Of a stretch of DNA of 64,000 bases, positions 26,101 through 35,901 are shown in pieces. The notes below the pieces were generated by a model. It did no database searches and had not been told where the DNA came from. It worked only from the letters and a program-made list of their open reading frames with translations. The translations under genes were made by a program, and so were the position numbers. The stretch is from Dyadobacter sp. MSC1_007 (GTDB lineage: Bacteria > Bacteroidota > Bacteroidia > Cytophagales > Spirosomataceae), in the NCBI RefSeq assembly GCF_023667495.1, contig NZ_JAMOZL010000005.1, positions 434,001-498,000 on the forward strand, given 5' to 3'. Each line of letters starts with the position of its first letter. The first letter of the stretch is position 1.

Positions 26101-26603
26101 TGCAACAATGCAGCACCCGCGGCCGGAGAACCAATGCGTGATAATGTTCTTGACGCCGGACCAGACAGTCTTTCGTCGGTCAGGTAAGTCTTCAGAACTT
26201 CAACAGACTCATCTTTGCCGACAGTTTGGAGCTGGTAGATCAGGAAATTCTTACTGTCGGGGTCATTTACTTTTGAAAGTGCCTCACCGTAAGCTTCGGC
26301 AGCATTTTTCCGCAGGGATTCTTTGCCTGCCTGCGAAGCGTAGTAGGTAAAACCGCCCAATGCATATTGGATTTTGGTGTTATCACCTTTCCCGGGAGGG
26401 GTAAGCATGGACGCGATCTCAACGAGGCCTGGTTTGCCAAGCTGCGCAAGCTCTTCCATGTTCTTTTTGAGCCCCGCCTCGTTCTGGGAAGGGAATTTCG
26501 ACAAAAGCGCTTTGACTTTAGAATTTAGCGAATTGTCTGTTTGGGCCATGATCTGCGAGGAAATCAGGCAGAAGGCCATGAAGTTATATAGTATTTTTTT
26601 CAT
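23166..26603 (-). CDS. Exported HEAT-repeat protein with two 3-keto-disaccharide hydrolase domains
   Basis: A 1145-residue protein. Signal peptide about 1-20. Residues about 30-700 are Ala-rich HEAT-like helical repeats (for example AAIWSAGKIGQESSVAKLI). Two PF06439-type domains (formerly DUF1080) follow at about 725-925 (FVSLFNGKDLSGWKG) and 930-1125 (FKVLFDGTNMFEWVG). A Lys-rich tail KKKGKKKR ends the protein. PF06439 enzymes hydrolyse 3-keto-glycosides or bind sugars as jelly rolls; the HEAT part may serve as scaffold. A Tat-exported Gfo/Idh/MocA oxidoreductase, the type of enzyme that makes 3-keto-glycosides, is encoded 51 bp upstream on the same strand. Substrate unknown. Confidence 0.88.
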   Translation of the reverse strand: MKKILYNFMAFCLISSQIMAQTDNSLNSKVKALLSKFPSQNEAGLKKNMEELAQLGKPGLVEIASMLTPPGKGDNTKIQYALGGFTYYASQAGKESLRKNAAEAYGEALSKVNDPDSKNFLIYQLQTVGKDESVEVLKTYLTDERLSGPASRTLSRIGSPAAGAALLQALSNAKGASQIAITEALGGVRYKEAAPAIEKTATTADLNLRKVSLYALSEIGAASSEAILAGAAQKAAYGYDETDATAVYLKYLARLAENGNAAAAEKATLALIKNTPDAKQTATRSSALKIYSDIKKRESVPVLVSALQSPDAQYRAAALKLGQKYLMADGTTPWLNAFKKVKPEVQAEIITMLGRAESKDALPVVLKSLSSKDSRVKTAAIWSAGKIGQESSVAKLIPVLKTASSQEITAVKSSLLTIKGAGVTDQAAAALPSLPAAAQSAMIDVIAARAASEKLPVVSAQLKNSDAEVRKSAFNALKSLATAKDLPQLYTLLNSVNAPEEIAATQIAISAAIKGEGDVRTQSDAILKQMQASPAEKQRNYLAVLASIGGKNALSSVTSAYGNGDVAMKKSAIAALSVWTDASAANELLAIAGKTSDSDDFNAALTGYISAASKSTKTPANKVIMLREALALAKTDAQKEAILKELARNRTFNALLLAGKYLDNPGTQQAAAQAVMSIALANKNLYSAEIRDMLTKTASVLKGQDSDYQRESIRKHLAELPAGEGFVSLFNGKDLSGWKGLVANPIARAKMGADSLAIKQKKADESAFKDWYAKDGELIFSGHGDNLCTVKQYGDFEMYVDWKIQKDGDAGIYLRGTPQVQIWDTSRVSVGAQVGSGGLYNNQKNPSKPSKVADNAVGEWNTFHITIVGDRVSVDLNGENVVDNVVLENYWDRNLPIFAKEQLELQAHGNQIHYRDIYVRELPRQEFTLPEAEKNDDFKVLFDGTNMFEWVGNKTDYFIQNGELVVDPKKGGKGNLYTKDEYSDFDFRFEFQLTPGANNGLGIRTPMEGDAAYVGTEIQILDNDADIYKDLHEYQYHGSAYGIIPAKRGYLKPVGEWNYEEVRVQGSKIKVTLNGTVILDGDLAEASKNGTVDHKEHPGLSRTTGHLGFLGHGSELKFRNIRIKDLSKVSQQPSEPTKKKGKKKR

Positions 26604-26654
26604 CGGATATGCCGTTACCGGCAGCGGTAAGCTGTCGGCTAGCTTTTGAGGTTC

Positions 26655-27929
26655 TTAAATGGTCCAGGGGCCGCGCATAGGCTGATTGATCAACCGGTTT
26701 GCACCTTCATCATCGATAAATTCCTGTTTTTCAGGATCGAATTTCAAAGATCGGCCGAGACGCAATGCTGCGAGGCCCATATTGACGATCGTGCATGAAC
26801 GGTGGCCGTTTTCTTCGTTGAGCGCAAATTTCTTGCGGTTTTTTACTGCATCAACAAAGTCGGTAACCTGAGGTTCGGGATCGGGGAATGCGGCTAGTTT
26901 TCTTTCAAGGTCAGGGATATCCGATTTGAAATTTGGATAAAGCTTGCCTTTTGGCCCTTCAATGTAAGCAACCTTTTCATCCTTGGCTTCACCGTCGAGT
27001 ACAATCTGGCAGCCATCAGCATAAGTATAAGTGATTCTTCGCCAGGTTCCTACGGCTTCGGTATGCTGTTGCGGGGCATCCACTTCCACACTTACCGGGC
27101 TGGTATCGTCCTTTCCAAGGAAATATTGAATAGGGTCGAGGTAATGCTGGCCCATATCGCCTAACCCGCCGCCATCATAATCCCAGTAGCCACGGAACGT
27201 CTGATGAACACGGTGTTCGCTATATGGTTTGTAAGGAGCAGGGCCCAGCCACATTTCATAGTCGAGGTCGGCGGGGACGGGCTCGGGGGCATTATTTGTT
27301 TTACCTACCCAATAAAACTTCCAGTCGAAGCCGGTATGCTTGCTGACGGTCACTTTGAGAGGCCATCCCAGCAATCCGCTCTGAACGAGCTTCTTAATAG
27401 GTTTAACCGGCGTTCGCATGCCGTAAAAGTTATCTTCAAAACGAAACCAGGTATTCAGACGGAAAATCCGACCATGCTGTTGAACAGCCTCAACAAGCCT
27501 TTTGCCCTCGCCAATCGTTCTGGTCATCGGTTTTTCACACCATACATCTTTACCTGCGCGGGCTGCATCCGCGGCGATAATGCCATGCCAGTGCGGAGGA
27601 GTAGCTACGTGCACAATGTCGACTTCCGGAAGCTGGATCAGTTCGCGGTAGTCCGAAAAAGTTTTCACGCCCTTATCCACCATATTGACGGCGGTTGCAA
27701 GATGTCTTTTGTCTACATCACAAAGCGCAACCACCTTGGTACCTGCGTAAGGAATGTGGCCGCGGCCCATCGAGCCGGTTCCTACGATGGCTTTCGTAAG
27801 CTGATCACTGGGAGCAAGGTAACCTTTCCCCAGCACATGACGGGGAACGATCGAAAATGTGGCCAGCGTAGCCAGCGAGCCCTTGATAAAGCTCCGCCTG
27901 GACGCAGATGTTCCTTTCTCTTCTTTCAT
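26655..27929 (-). CDS. Tat-exported Gfo/Idh/MocA-family oxidoreductase
   Basis: A 424-residue protein with a twin-arginine signal (SRRSFIKGSLATLATFS, residues 10-26), so it is folded with its nicotinamide cofactor before export. The Rossmann motif GTGSMGRGH and the EKPMTRT segment are family hallmarks. Family members oxidise or reduce sugar hydroxyls. It probably shares an operon with the 3-keto-disaccharide-hydrolase protein downstream, so periplasmic C3 oxidation of a glycoside followed by cleavage is a reasonable model. The sugar is unknown. Confidence 0.9.
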   Translation of the reverse strand: MKEEKGTSASRRSFIKGSLATLATFSIVPRHVLGKGYLAPSDQLTKAIVGTGSMGRGHIPYAGTKVVALCDVDKRHLATAVNMVDKGVKTFSDYRELIQLPEVDIVHVATPPHWHGIIAADAARAGKDVWCEKPMTRTIGEGKRLVEAVQQHGRIFRLNTWFRFEDNFYGMRTPVKPIKKLVQSGLLGWPLKVTVSKHTGFDWKFYWVGKTNNAPEPVPADLDYEMWLGPAPYKPYSEHRVHQTFRGYWDYDGGGLGDMGQHYLDPIQYFLGKDDTSPVSVEVDAPQQHTEAVGTWRRITYTYADGCQIVLDGEAKDEKVAYIEGPKGKLYPNFKSDIPDLERKLAAFPDPEPQVTDFVDAVKNRKKFALNEENGHRSCTIVNMGLAALRLGRSLKFDPEKQEFIDDEGANRLINQPMRGPWTI

Positions 27930-28095
27930 TCGTTAAGGTTCTTTAGGAAAATAAAATTTATTAATAAATGCGGTTGAAATTATGACAATATCAGAATGTA
28001 ACAAAGCATTCCGCCGCATTACCGAACATTAATTCCGCAACTACCCGAAATAGCCCAATAAATCTTCAAACATGGCAATACGCGCTGCGTGCTCG

Positions 28096-29655
28096 TTACA
28101 ACGGAATGTTGCCATGCTTCTTGCGGGGCAGTACGGCCACCTTGTTTTCAAGCATTTCGAATGCCCGGATCAGCTTCGAACGGGTCTGGTCGGGATAGAT
28201 AACTTCGTCGATATAGCCACGGTGTGCGGCGCGGTAGGGATTGGCAAATTTTGCGGTGTATTCGTCGACTTTTTCTTTAAGTTTTGCTGCGGGATCCTCC
28301 GCTTCTACGATCTCGCGTTTGAAGATGATCTCTGCCGCGCCGCTGGCTCCCATCACGGCGATTTCAGCGCTTGGCCAGGCGAAATTAAGATCGGCTCCAA
28401 TGTGTTTGGAATTCATTACGTCGTATGCCCCGCCGTACGCCTTGCGGGTGATGACGGTAATGCGCGGAACGGTCGCTTCGGAAAATGCGTAAAGCAGCTT
28501 GGCGCCATTGGTGATAATGGCATTCCATTCCTGATCGGTGCCGGGAAGGAATCCCGGGACGTCTTCCAGTACAAGCAATGGGATATTGAAACAGTCACAA
28601 AACCTTACGAATCGCGCCGCTTTCTGGCTCGCATGAATGTCGAGGACACCGGCAAGGACGGCCGGCTGATTCGCTACAATACCAATGCTACGTCCGGCGA
28701 TCCGGGAAAACCCGACGACGATGTTTTCGGCGAAATTGGCGTGAACTTCCAGGAAACTATCAGGATCGGAGAGTTCGCTGATAACTTCCCGCATGTCGTA
28801 AGGCTGATTGGCGCTGTCGGGAATGATGGTATTTAATGCAGGGCGCGACTCGTCGCCGGAGCTATAAGGAAATCTTGGTGCGTCGTCTTCACAATTCTGC
28901 GGCATGTAGCTCAACAGTTTTTTGATCGACAAGAGGCATTCAACCTCATTAGAAGAAACAAAATGCGTCACCCCTGACTTAGTTGCGTGCGTCATAGCGC
29001 CCCCGAGTTCTTCCGAAGTTACTTCCTCATGTGTCACTGTTTTGACGACATTAGGGCCCGTAACGAACATATAGCTGGTATTTTCAACCATCAGAATAAA
29101 ATCGGTGATAGCAGGCGAATAAACGGCACCACCTGCGCAAGGCCCCATTACGGCTGAAATCTGAGGGATTACGCCCGATGCCAGGGTGTTTTTATAAAAT
29201 ATATCTGCATAACCGGCGAGCGACTGCACGCCTTCCTGAATCCGTGCGCCACCTGAGTCGTTCAATCCAATGAGCGGTGCGCCGTTCTTCATCGCGAGAT
29301 CCATGATCTTGCAGATTTTTTCGGCATGGGTTTCAGATAACGAACCGCCGAAAACGGTGAAATCCTGTGCGAAAATGTAGATTAACCGTCCATTTACTTT
29401 GCCATAGCCCGTAACTACGCCATCACCCAGGTAATGTTCTTTGTCAAGACCGAAATCCTTACTCCGGTGCATTACAAAGCGGCCTATTTCTTCAAAAGAC
29501 CCTTTATCGAGTAAAACCGAAATGCGCTCTCTTGCCGTTAGCTTGCCTTTTGCGTGCTGCGCCTGGATCCTTTTTTCACCTCCGCCCAGTTCAGCCTCAG
29601 CATTTTTTTTGTCTAAAAGTTCTTTTTTTGAAGTTGCGGCTGATACTGATTCCAT
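28096..29655 (-). CDS. Acyl-CoA carboxylase carboxyltransferase subunit (PccB/MmdA type)
   Basis: A 519-residue carboxyltransferase with two crotonase-like halves. It opens with [21 protein letters not shown], typical of propionyl-CoA carboxylase beta and methylmalonyl-CoA decarboxylase alpha chains. The oxyanion-hole glycines are visible in [12 protein letters not shown] and [10 protein letters not shown], and [11 protein letters not shown] lies in the second half. It moves the carboxyl group between biotin and an acyl-CoA, probably propionyl-CoA. The biotin carrier at 3442-3966 may belong to the same enzyme, although it is encoded 24 kb away. No biotin carboxylase is present. Confidence 0.92.
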   Translation of the reverse strand: MESVSAATSKKELLDKKNAEAELGGGEKRIQAQHAKGKLTARERISVLLDKGSFEEIGRFVMHRSKDFGLDKEHYLGDGVVTGYGKVNGRLIYIFAQDFTVFGGSLSETHAEKICKIMDLAMKNGAPLIGLNDSGGARIQEGVQSLAGYADIFYKNTLASGVIPQISAVMGPCAGGAVYSPAITDFILMVENTSYMFVTGPNVVKTVTHEEVTSEELGGAMTHATKSGVTHFVSSNEVECLLSIKKLLSYMPQNCEDDAPRFPYSSGDESRPALNTIIPDSANQPYDMREVISELSDPDSFLEVHANFAENIVVGFSRIAGRSIGIVANQPAVLAGVLDIHASQKAARFVRFCDCFNIPLLVLEDVPGFLPGTDQEWNAIITNGAKLLYAFSEATVPRITVITRKAYGGAYDVMNSKHIGADLNFAWPSAEIAVMGASGAAEIIFKREIVEAEDPAAKLKEKVDEYTAKFANPYRAAHRGYIDEVIYPDQTRSKLIRAFEMLENKVAVLPRKKHGNIPL

Positions 29656-29734
29656 GTAATAGGCGATATGGTTACATTTGCTGGTGAATGGGTTATAAAT
29701 ATAGCGTCATTTTAATGATTCGGGAAATTATTGC

Positions 29735-30793
29735 ATGTTTATGAGGGTGACAGGCTGGGGCATACTTTTCCTGATAACGCTTTCCTGTTTGTCCGGGACC
29801 AAACTGCGCGCCCAATCCACAGGAGGAAGGACACGCCTCGATTTTCTCCAATTGCCCGCTCAGGCCAAAAGCACAGCCCTGGGTTCCAATCACATTACCG
29901 CCCAAGGCAACGATCCCTTATTGTTTACTCAAAATCCCGCGTTGCTTGATTCTGCCAAAGTCAATAACGTGACTTTGAACCTGATGCCCTACCTGGCCGA
30001 TATCCGTTTTGTCAAAATGGGTTATTCCAATAGGATAAAGGCGACTGGCGGAGTATGGGCAGTAGGATTGCAATATCTGAACTATGGCACAATGCAGGAA
30101 ACCGACGATATCGGCAATGTGGTAGGAGAGTTCAGGGCCGCGGATTACGGATTATCGGTAGGATATGGGCATACGATCGGCGCGTTTACATTGGGAGGGA
30201 CCGTTAAGGTAGTAGGGGCGTCGGTGGAATCGTACCAAACTTGGGGCGTAGCTTTCGATTGGGGAGGCGTGTTTAAACATCCTCGTGAGGATCTTACGAT
30301 TGGTTTCGTAGTTCGAAATATGGGTTTTTTGAAACAGAACTATAACAGCGCTAATACACCTGTGCTGCCGTTGGATGTCAGGGCCGGAGTTACATTTAAA
30401 CCCGAGTATATGCCTGTTCGTGTGTCATTTACAATTCACCATCTCAATAAGTTTGATATGGTGTACAACGATCCCAATCTGTTTTATACCTATGATATCA
30501 ATGGAAACCGACTTCCTAAAAAGGTAGGAGTTGCCGAAAAGCTTGGCAGGCACATTGCGTTGGGGTCAGAGATTCTGGCACATCCCAATTTCAGGATTTT
30601 ACTCGGGTACGACCATTTGAAAAGGCAGGAACTGAGGCTGACAACCAAAGGTGCATTGGCGGGGTTTTCATTCGGTGCCTGGCTGAGGATCAAAAGATTT
30701 GAAATCAGCTATGGCAGGGCGCAATATACCCCGGGCTTTGGAAGTAGTTCAATATCCATTCTGATGAACCTCAAAGGCGGATTGGTCAAATAG
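29735..30793 (+). CDS. porQ: Type IX secretion system protein PorQ
   Basis: A 352-residue protein with a signal peptide (about 1-26, ending in LRAQS). The mature part has the PorQ pattern: FLQLPAQAKSTALGSNHIT, DPLLFTQNPALLDS, and a series of amphipathic outer-membrane beta strands through to the end (FGSSSISILMNLKGG). PorQ is an accessory outer-membrane component of the T9SS attachment complex that handles cargo with C-terminal sorting domains. It is divergent from the carboxyltransferase gene. ATG 29735 is used; 29741 is also possible. Confidence 0.87.
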   Translation: MFMRVTGWGILFLITLSCLSGTKLRAQSTGGRTRLDFLQLPAQAKSTALGSNHITAQGNDPLLFTQNPALLDSAKVNNVTLNLMPYLADIRFVKMGYSNRIKATGGVWAVGLQYLNYGTMQETDDIGNVVGEFRAADYGLSVGYGHTIGAFTLGGTVKVVGASVESYQTWGVAFDWGGVFKHPREDLTIGFVVRNMGFLKQNYNSANTPVLPLDVRAGVTFKPEYMPVRVSFTIHHLNKFDMVYNDPNLFYTYDINGNRLPKKVGVAEKLGRHIALGSEILAHPNFRILLGYDHLKRQELRLTTKGALAGFSFGAWLRIKRFEISYGRAQYTPGFGSSSISILMNLKGGLVK

Positions 30794-30796
30794 CAA

Positions 30797-32296
30797 TCAG
30801 CTTTCGATCACTTTTCCTTTTTCGAGTTTCAGGTAATGTGTAACGCAGCTTGGGATCTCATTTGGGTAATGCGATACGTAAATCAATGTGCGTTGGTCGG
30901 TATTACAAATTGCATTCACTACCGCTTTGAAATAGTCAATAGCATCTGCATCAAGTCCCTGGCAAGGCTCATCGAGAATGAGCAGTGGAGGATTTTTGAC
31001 CAAAGCCCTCGCCAGTAACACCATTCTTTGCTGACCTTTTGAAAGCTGGGAAAAATCCTTTTCAATGAGCTGGTGCACATGCAGAAGCTCCGCCACTTCA
31101 TGCACTCTTTCAACCTGCATTCCGGTGAGTTTCTTGAAAAATACACCCGTGGCGTCGAAAAAGCCGGAAGCTATGGTTTTGAAAACAGAGGTGTCCCGCG
31201 GAAAATACAGGTGCAGTTCCGGCGAAACATGCCCTATCTTCTGTTTAATATCCCAGATTGAAGCACCTATTCCGCCTCTTTTTTGATCAAACAAATCAAA
31301 ATCGTTGGCAAAACGTTGCGGATTATCGGCGGTGATAATGCTTAGCAACGTCGATTTTCCAGAACCGTTTGGCCCCGATAGCGCCCATTTCTCTCCTTTG
31401 GCAATTTTCCAATTTACATGATCGAGTATAAGCTGATCGTGGTATTTCACTTTGATATTACGCAGATCGAGGGCATATCTGAAATTGGTAAACTCCGGGT
31501 GTCCGAAATGCGCCAGTTTGGTCGCATCGGGCATAGCCAAATGACTGTGATGGTCTGCATTTCCACGAAATTGCGCCACAGGCATTGTTTTGACTATTTT
31601 ACCTTCGGCCAACTCCACGACATGGGTAATGCAAGCCGGGATTTCAGTGGCTGTCGTGGCCATAATCACCGTCACACCTTGTCTCGTCAATTCTGTAAGT
31701 GCATTGCGGAGTACTTCTCTGGAGTGTACATCCAGCCCGCTGAATGCATTATCGAGCATCAGCACTTTCGGCTTTTTCAGCAGTGATTTAGCCAGGAGCA
31801 TCCGGCGGGTTTCGCCATTGGATAGTGTCACAAACGGATGGTCCAGTAAATGCGTGATGGACAGCAACTCACTGATACTTGCAAGTTCTTCTTCACTTAT
31901 CCTGGACGGTTCTAGCTTTACAGACTTATCATCAACAGTCCCTACCGGTTTAAGCTGGCCGGTCAGGATGGCCCGCACCGTTGGGGCACGTTCCGATTCG
32001 TAGGCGTGAAAGCGCTGCTGGTAATACTCGGCCCCGGCGCTCACAATGCGGTTAAATGAGTAGTCATTGGAAGCAAGTTCGATGGTTTCCCGGAGCGGTG
32101 CCTGCCAACCATATGTGATTTTGCCACTCAGTAAGGGCCATTTTCCTGCTATAATGTCGAGAAGAACCGTTTTGCCGGAGCCATTCGGGCCTACGATCGC
32201 CCAGTTTTCTCCTCGTTCGATATTCCAGTCGATTGATGATAGGACAGTGGATTCGTATTTACGGACAGAGACATTTTGAAGCGAAATAAGGGCCAT
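30797..32296 (-). CDS. Duplicated ABC ATPase (ModF/PhrA-like)
   Basis: A 499-residue cytosolic protein with two ABC ATPase domains and no TM segment. Walker A motifs are GPNGSGKT (near residue 37) and GPNGSGKS (near 312). Signature motifs are LSNGETRRM and LSKGQQRM, with Walker B MLDNAF and LILDEP. The first Walker B ends in MLDNAF rather than the usual DEP, so its catalytic Glu is replaced by Asn. This resembles ModF (PhrA) proteins, which are not classical transporters and whose function is poorly known. The stop nearly abuts that of porQ. Confidence 0.85.
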   Translation of the reverse strand: MALISLQNVSVRKYESTVLSSIDWNIERGENWAIVGPNGSGKTVLLDIIAGKWPLLSGKITYGWQAPLRETIELASNDYSFNRIVSAGAEYYQQRFHAYESERAPTVRAILTGQLKPVGTVDDKSVKLEPSRISEEELASISELLSITHLLDHPFVTLSNGETRRMLLAKSLLKKPKVLMLDNAFSGLDVHSREVLRNALTELTRQGVTVIMATTATEIPACITHVVELAEGKIVKTMPVAQFRGNADHHSHLAMPDATKLAHFGHPEFTNFRYALDLRNIKVKYHDQLILDHVNWKIAKGEKWALSGPNGSGKSTLLSIITADNPQRFANDFDLFDQKRGGIGASIWDIKQKIGHVSPELHLYFPRDTSVFKTIASGFFDATGVFFKKLTGMQVERVHEVAELLHVHQLIEKDFSQLSKGQQRMVLLARALVKNPPLLILDEPCQGLDADAIDYFKAVVNAICNTDQRTLIYVSHYPNEIPSCVTHYLKLEKGKVIES

Positions 32297-32360
32297 GCGG
32301 AAAAAGCAAAATAATGAAGCGGCAAAGATTGGTATTTTGACCCTAAATGGAAATAAAAAA

Positions 32361-32381
32361 GCATCCCAATTAGCGGGATGC
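32361..32381 (-). terminator. Terminator after the PfpI-like gene
   Basis: Inverted repeat GCATCCC / GGGATGC (32361-32367 with 32375-32381), loop 7 nt. On the minus strand it is followed by six T (32360-32355). It lies about 30 bp beyond the stop of the gene at 32411. Confidence 0.85.
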
Positions 32382-32410
32382 CCTTGATCTATGCTCTAAA
32401 AAGCATCAAA

Positions 32411-32962
32411 TCATTGATGAAGCTCTAAGTTAAATTCTTTAACCATCGTGTCCACGAAAGCAGACAGATCGTCGGTGGTCCGGCTGGTAACCAGCCCGTT
32501 ATTTGTCACAACCTCCTGATCCACCCAAATGGCCCCTGCGTTTTCCAGGTCGTGGCGGATGGCAATGTAGGAGGTAAGTGTCCTGCCCAATACCACGTCG
32601 GCATCGATCAGGATCTGTGGCCCGTGACATATTGCGGCTACCGGTTTTCCGGCAACGAAGAACGAACGCACAAAGTCGACGGCCTTCTGGTTGATTCTTA
32701 ATGCATCCGTGCCCATTACGCCACCCGGTAATAAAAGGGCGTCGTAATATTCGGCGCGGGCCATGTCTAGCGGCACATCCACCTTATGTTTTTCGCCCCA
32801 ATCCAGGTGGCTCCATCCTTTGACGGAATCCTTGTTGGGAGAAATAACATGTGTGGTAGCACCATGTTGGTTTAGGACTTTTCTGGGGCAGGTCATTTCA
32901 ACCTGCTCAAATCCATCGGCAACCAGTATGGCAACTTTGAAAAAATTCAGTGATTGTTCCAT
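32411..32962 (-). CDS. PfpI/DJ-1-family protein (YhbO-like)
   Basis: A 183-residue class I glutamine-amidotransferase-like protein. The nucleophile elbow is canonical: AICHGPQ with Cys112 and His113. An acidic residue early in the chain (DGFEQVE) completes the site. Relatives include PfpI proteases and YhbO/YajL-like deglycases or stress chaperones; the exact activity is debated in the field. It has its own terminator downstream. The ATG at 32962 is well placed. Confidence 0.88.
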   Translation of the reverse strand: MEQSLNFFKVAILVADGFEQVEMTCPRKVLNQHGATTHVISPNKDSVKGWSHLDWGEKHKVDVPLDMARAEYYDALLLPGGVMGTDALRINQKAVDFVRSFFVAGKPVAAICHGPQILIDADVVLGRTLTSYIAIRHDLENAGAIWVDQEVVTNNGLVTSRTTDDLSAFVDTMVKEFNLELHQ

Positions 32963-33128
32963 GGATTCCGGTGTAGAAATGAAGGTTAGATTATTCGGAC
33001 AATTAATTGTACAAAAATTATGCCATCAAACTAGTGCCGATTAGCGCCAAACCAAGCCCGGTGGCCGTAGCATACGCACCACAGGTGGGGAAGGGTGGTT
33101 TGGAAAAATCTCAACCTGTGGAAAAGAA

Positions 33129-33154
33129 AAGGGGCAACATTGCTGCTGCCCCTT
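33129..33154 (-). terminator. Terminator after clpB
   Basis: An 8-bp stem (33129-33136 with 33147-33154) of the type AAGGGGCA / TGCCCCTT with a 10-nt loop. On the minus strand it is followed by TTTTCTTTTCC. It lies 20 bp beyond the clpB stop. Confidence 0.8.
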
Positions 33155-33174
33155 CATTTATAATTTTTCCTGGA

Positions 33175-35778
33175 TTATATCTCGACTCCTCCGACGTTTT
33201 CGAAGATGAGATCACCTTTGGAATTGAGCTCCATCATAATCACCGAGTCTTTCGCCACCTGACCGCTCAGGATACCTTTCGAAAGTTCGTTCAATATTCT
33301 TCTTTGAAGAACCCGTTTTAACGGACGTGCTCCGAAAGCCGGATCAAAACCATCTTCTCCAAGCTTGGTAAGCGCTTCATCTGTTGCGTCCAGCGTGATA
33401 CCCTGCTCCTTCAAGACACTCTGAATACCCTTGAACTGGATATCCACAATCTTGCGGATATTTTTCAAAGTCAGTGGTTCGAAGAGTACGATTTCGTCGA
33501 TCCGGTTCAGGAATTCTGGCCTTACCGAGGCTTTCAGCAAATCGAGTACGGCCTGCTTGGCCTCTTCCATGATCAGCGTATGGTTCCAACCTTCGTCTTC
33601 GGCATATTTTTCCTGAATAATATGGCTACCGATGTTCGACGTCATGATGATGATCGTGTTCTTGAAGTTGGCTACCCGGCCTTTATTGTCGGTGAGCCGT
33701 CCTTCGTCCAGCACCTGCAAGAGAATATTCCAGACATCGGGATGCGCTTTTTCGATTTCATCGAGCAAGATCACGCTGTAAGGCTTCCTCCTGACGGCTT
33801 CGGTCAGCTGTCCGCCTTCGTCGTACCCTACATATCCCGGAGGCGCACCCACGAGCCGACTTACCGCATGCCGTTCCTGGTACTCGCTCATGTCGATGCG
33901 CACCATTGCATTCTCGTCATTGAAGAGATATTCTGCCAATGTTTTGGCTAGCTCGGTTTTACCTACACCGGTCGGACCGAGGAACAGGAAGCTGCCTATC
34001 GGTCTCTTAGCATCCTGCAAACCTGCACGGCTCCGGCGTACGGCGTCAGATACGACTTCAATCGCCTCGTTCTGGCCTGCAACACGCTGATGCAAATGTT
34101 CTTCGAGTTGCAGCAATTTCTCGCGGTCGCTTTGGAGCATTTTACTCACGGGAATGCCTGTCCATTTGGCCACTACTTCGGCAATTTCTTCCGGCGTGAT
34201 CTCTTCCTGCATCAGGCTCTCGGCACTTTCCGATTTTTGCAGTTCCTCCAATCTGGCCTGAACTTCCGGAATGCGTCCGTAGCGGATCTCAGCAACCTTA
34301 CCGAAATCACCTGAGCGCTCGGCCTGTTCTGCTTCAAGCCGTAATTGTTCGCTTTGTTCTTTCAAGGCACGAACCTCGTTAACCTTGCCTTTTTCATTCT
34401 CCCATTGGGCTTTCAAGGCATTACGTTGCTCGCTGAGGTCAGCAATTTCTTTGTTCAGGACAGTCTCCTTGTCCTTGTTATTTTCCCGGCGGATAGCTTC
34501 CCGCTCGATTTCCAACTGCATGATCCGGCGGTTCATCTCGTCCAGTTCTTCCGGAACGCTGTCCATTTCCAGACGCAATTTCGACGCGGCTTCGTCCATT
34601 AAGTCAATGGCCTTGTCCGGGAGAAAACGGTCACTAATGTATCGGTTCGAAAGCTCCACAGCCGCGATAACGGCGTCATCCTGGATTCGCACACCATGGT
34701 GCAGTTCATATTTTTCTTTAATACCACGCAAAATACTGATCGCATCCGGAATATTGGGTTCGTCCACCACCACAGCCTGGAAACGGCGTTCCAGCGCTTT
34801 GTCCTTTTCCATATATTTCTGATATTCTTTCAGCGTCGTGGCACCAATTGCGTGCAATTCACCACGGGCCAATGCCGGTTTGAGCAGGTTGGCCGCATCC
34901 ATTGCACTTTCGCCTCCGCCCCCAGCGCCTATAAGGGTGTGGATCTCGTCAATGAAAAGCACAATTTCTCCTTCCGAGTCGGTTACTTCCTTAATGACAG
35001 CCTTTAATCTTTCTTCAAACTCACCTTTGTATTTGGCACCGGCGATAAGCAAACCCATATCGAGGGACACGATCGTCTTGGATTTCAGGTTTTCCGGAAC
35101 GTCACCCTGCACAATTCGCTGGGCAAGTCCTTCCACAATAGCGGTTTTACCCACGCCCGGTTCACCCAGGAGTATCGGGTTGTTTTTAGTACGACGGCTC
35201 AGAATCTGCAAGACCCGCCTGATTTCCTCATCGCGGCCGATTACCGGGTCAATTTTTCCGGCTTTGGCCAGCTCATTCAAATTCTTGCTATACCGTTCCA
35301 ACGAGCGGTATTTAGCTTCTGCATTTTGATCTTTCACGGGGTTATTCTTTCCTCTAAGTTCTTTGATTGCATTGATCAGTTCCTTTTCCTTGAATCCCAG
35401 CTCCTTCATCATCGTTGCTGTGGAATCTTTTCCGCTTAAAATACCCAGTACCAGCAGCTCAATGCTGATGAATTCGTCGCCAAATTCTTTCAGGTAATTT
35501 TGAGCTTTGCCACTGGCAGCGGCCATATCGTTGCCCAGGTAGGGTTGGCCTCCGCTTACACGCGGGTAGCCGTCCAATATCTTTTGAAGCCGGTCGTTCA
35601 AGACGTCCGCGCTGATATTGATCTTATTAAGTAGAAATAGGGACGTATTTGGATCCTCTTCCAGAATGGATTTCAGTACATGGCCGGTTTCAATTGCTTG
35701 TTGCTGATTGCCCTGGACCATTTGCGCCGCATGCTGGATCACCTCCTGCGCCTTGATGGTATATTGGTTAAAGTTCAT
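33175..35778 (-). CDS. clpB: ATP-dependent disaggregase ClpB
   Basis: Hsp100 chaperone of 867 residues that reactivates aggregated proteins with DnaK. An N-terminal Clp repeat domain is followed by AAA1 (Walker [10 protein letters not shown], Walker [10 protein letters not shown]), the coiled-coil M domain (about 410-525, charged with QLEIEREAI), AAA2 (Walker [22 protein letters not shown]) and a C-terminal small domain ending in a D/E-rich tail. I use ATG 35778 ([13 protein letters not shown]), the family-typical N-terminus; an in-frame ATG 120 bp upstream adds unrelated sequence. Confidence 0.98.
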   Translation of the reverse strand: MNFNQYTIKAQEVIQHAAQMVQGNQQQAIETGHVLKSILEEDPNTSLFLLNKINISADVLNDRLQKILDGYPRVSGGQPYLGNDMAAASGKAQNYLKEFGDEFISIELLVLGILSGKDSTATMMKELGFKEKELINAIKELRGKNNPVKDQNAEAKYRSLERYSKNLNELAKAGKIDPVIGRDEEIRRVLQILSRRTKNNPILLGEPGVGKTAIVEGLAQRIVQGDVPENLKSKTIVSLDMGLLIAGAKYKGEFEERLKAVIKEVTDSEGEIVLFIDEIHTLIGAGGGGESAMDAANLLKPALARGELHAIGATTLKEYQKYMEKDKALERRFQAVVVDEPNIPDAISILRGIKEKYELHHGVRIQDDAVIAAVELSNRYISDRFLPDKAIDLMDEAASKLRLEMDSVPEELDEMNRRIMQLEIEREAIRRENNKDKETVLNKEIADLSEQRNALKAQWENEKGKVNEVRALKEQSEQLRLEAEQAERSGDFGKVAEIRYGRIPEVQARLEELQKSESAESLMQEEITPEEIAEVVAKWTGIPVSKMLQSDREKLLQLEEHLHQRVAGQNEAIEVVSDAVRRSRAGLQDAKRPIGSFLFLGPTGVGKTELAKTLAEYLFNDENAMVRIDMSEYQERHAVSRLVGAPPGYVGYDEGGQLTEAVRRKPYSVILLDEIEKAHPDVWNILLQVLDEGRLTDNKGRVANFKNTIIIMTSNIGSHIIQEKYAEDEGWNHTLIMEEAKQAVLDLLKASVRPEFLNRIDEIVLFEPLTLKNIRKIVDIQFKGIQSVLKEQGITLDATDEALTKLGEDGFDPAFGARPLKRVLQRRILNELSKGILSGQVAKDSVIMMELNSKGDLIFENVGGVEI

Positions 35779-35901
35779 GGCGTTAATCGCTTCGTTAATG
35801 AATGTAACGTTCCGTGAAAAAGGATGTGCCGACTGATTAAATCGGAAATTTTGTCTTAATAAAATAAAATGAAGGGTGCATTTCAGACAAAATGGCAAGC
35901 A

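Noticed and set aside
28072..28836. Plus-strand frame of 254 codons opposite the carboxyltransferase gene
   Set aside because: The sense gene is certain and codon pattern explains the open antisense frame.
33007..33321. Frame spanning the gap downstream of clpB and its 3' end
   Set aside because: Overlaps clpB and its terminator; translation not protein-like.
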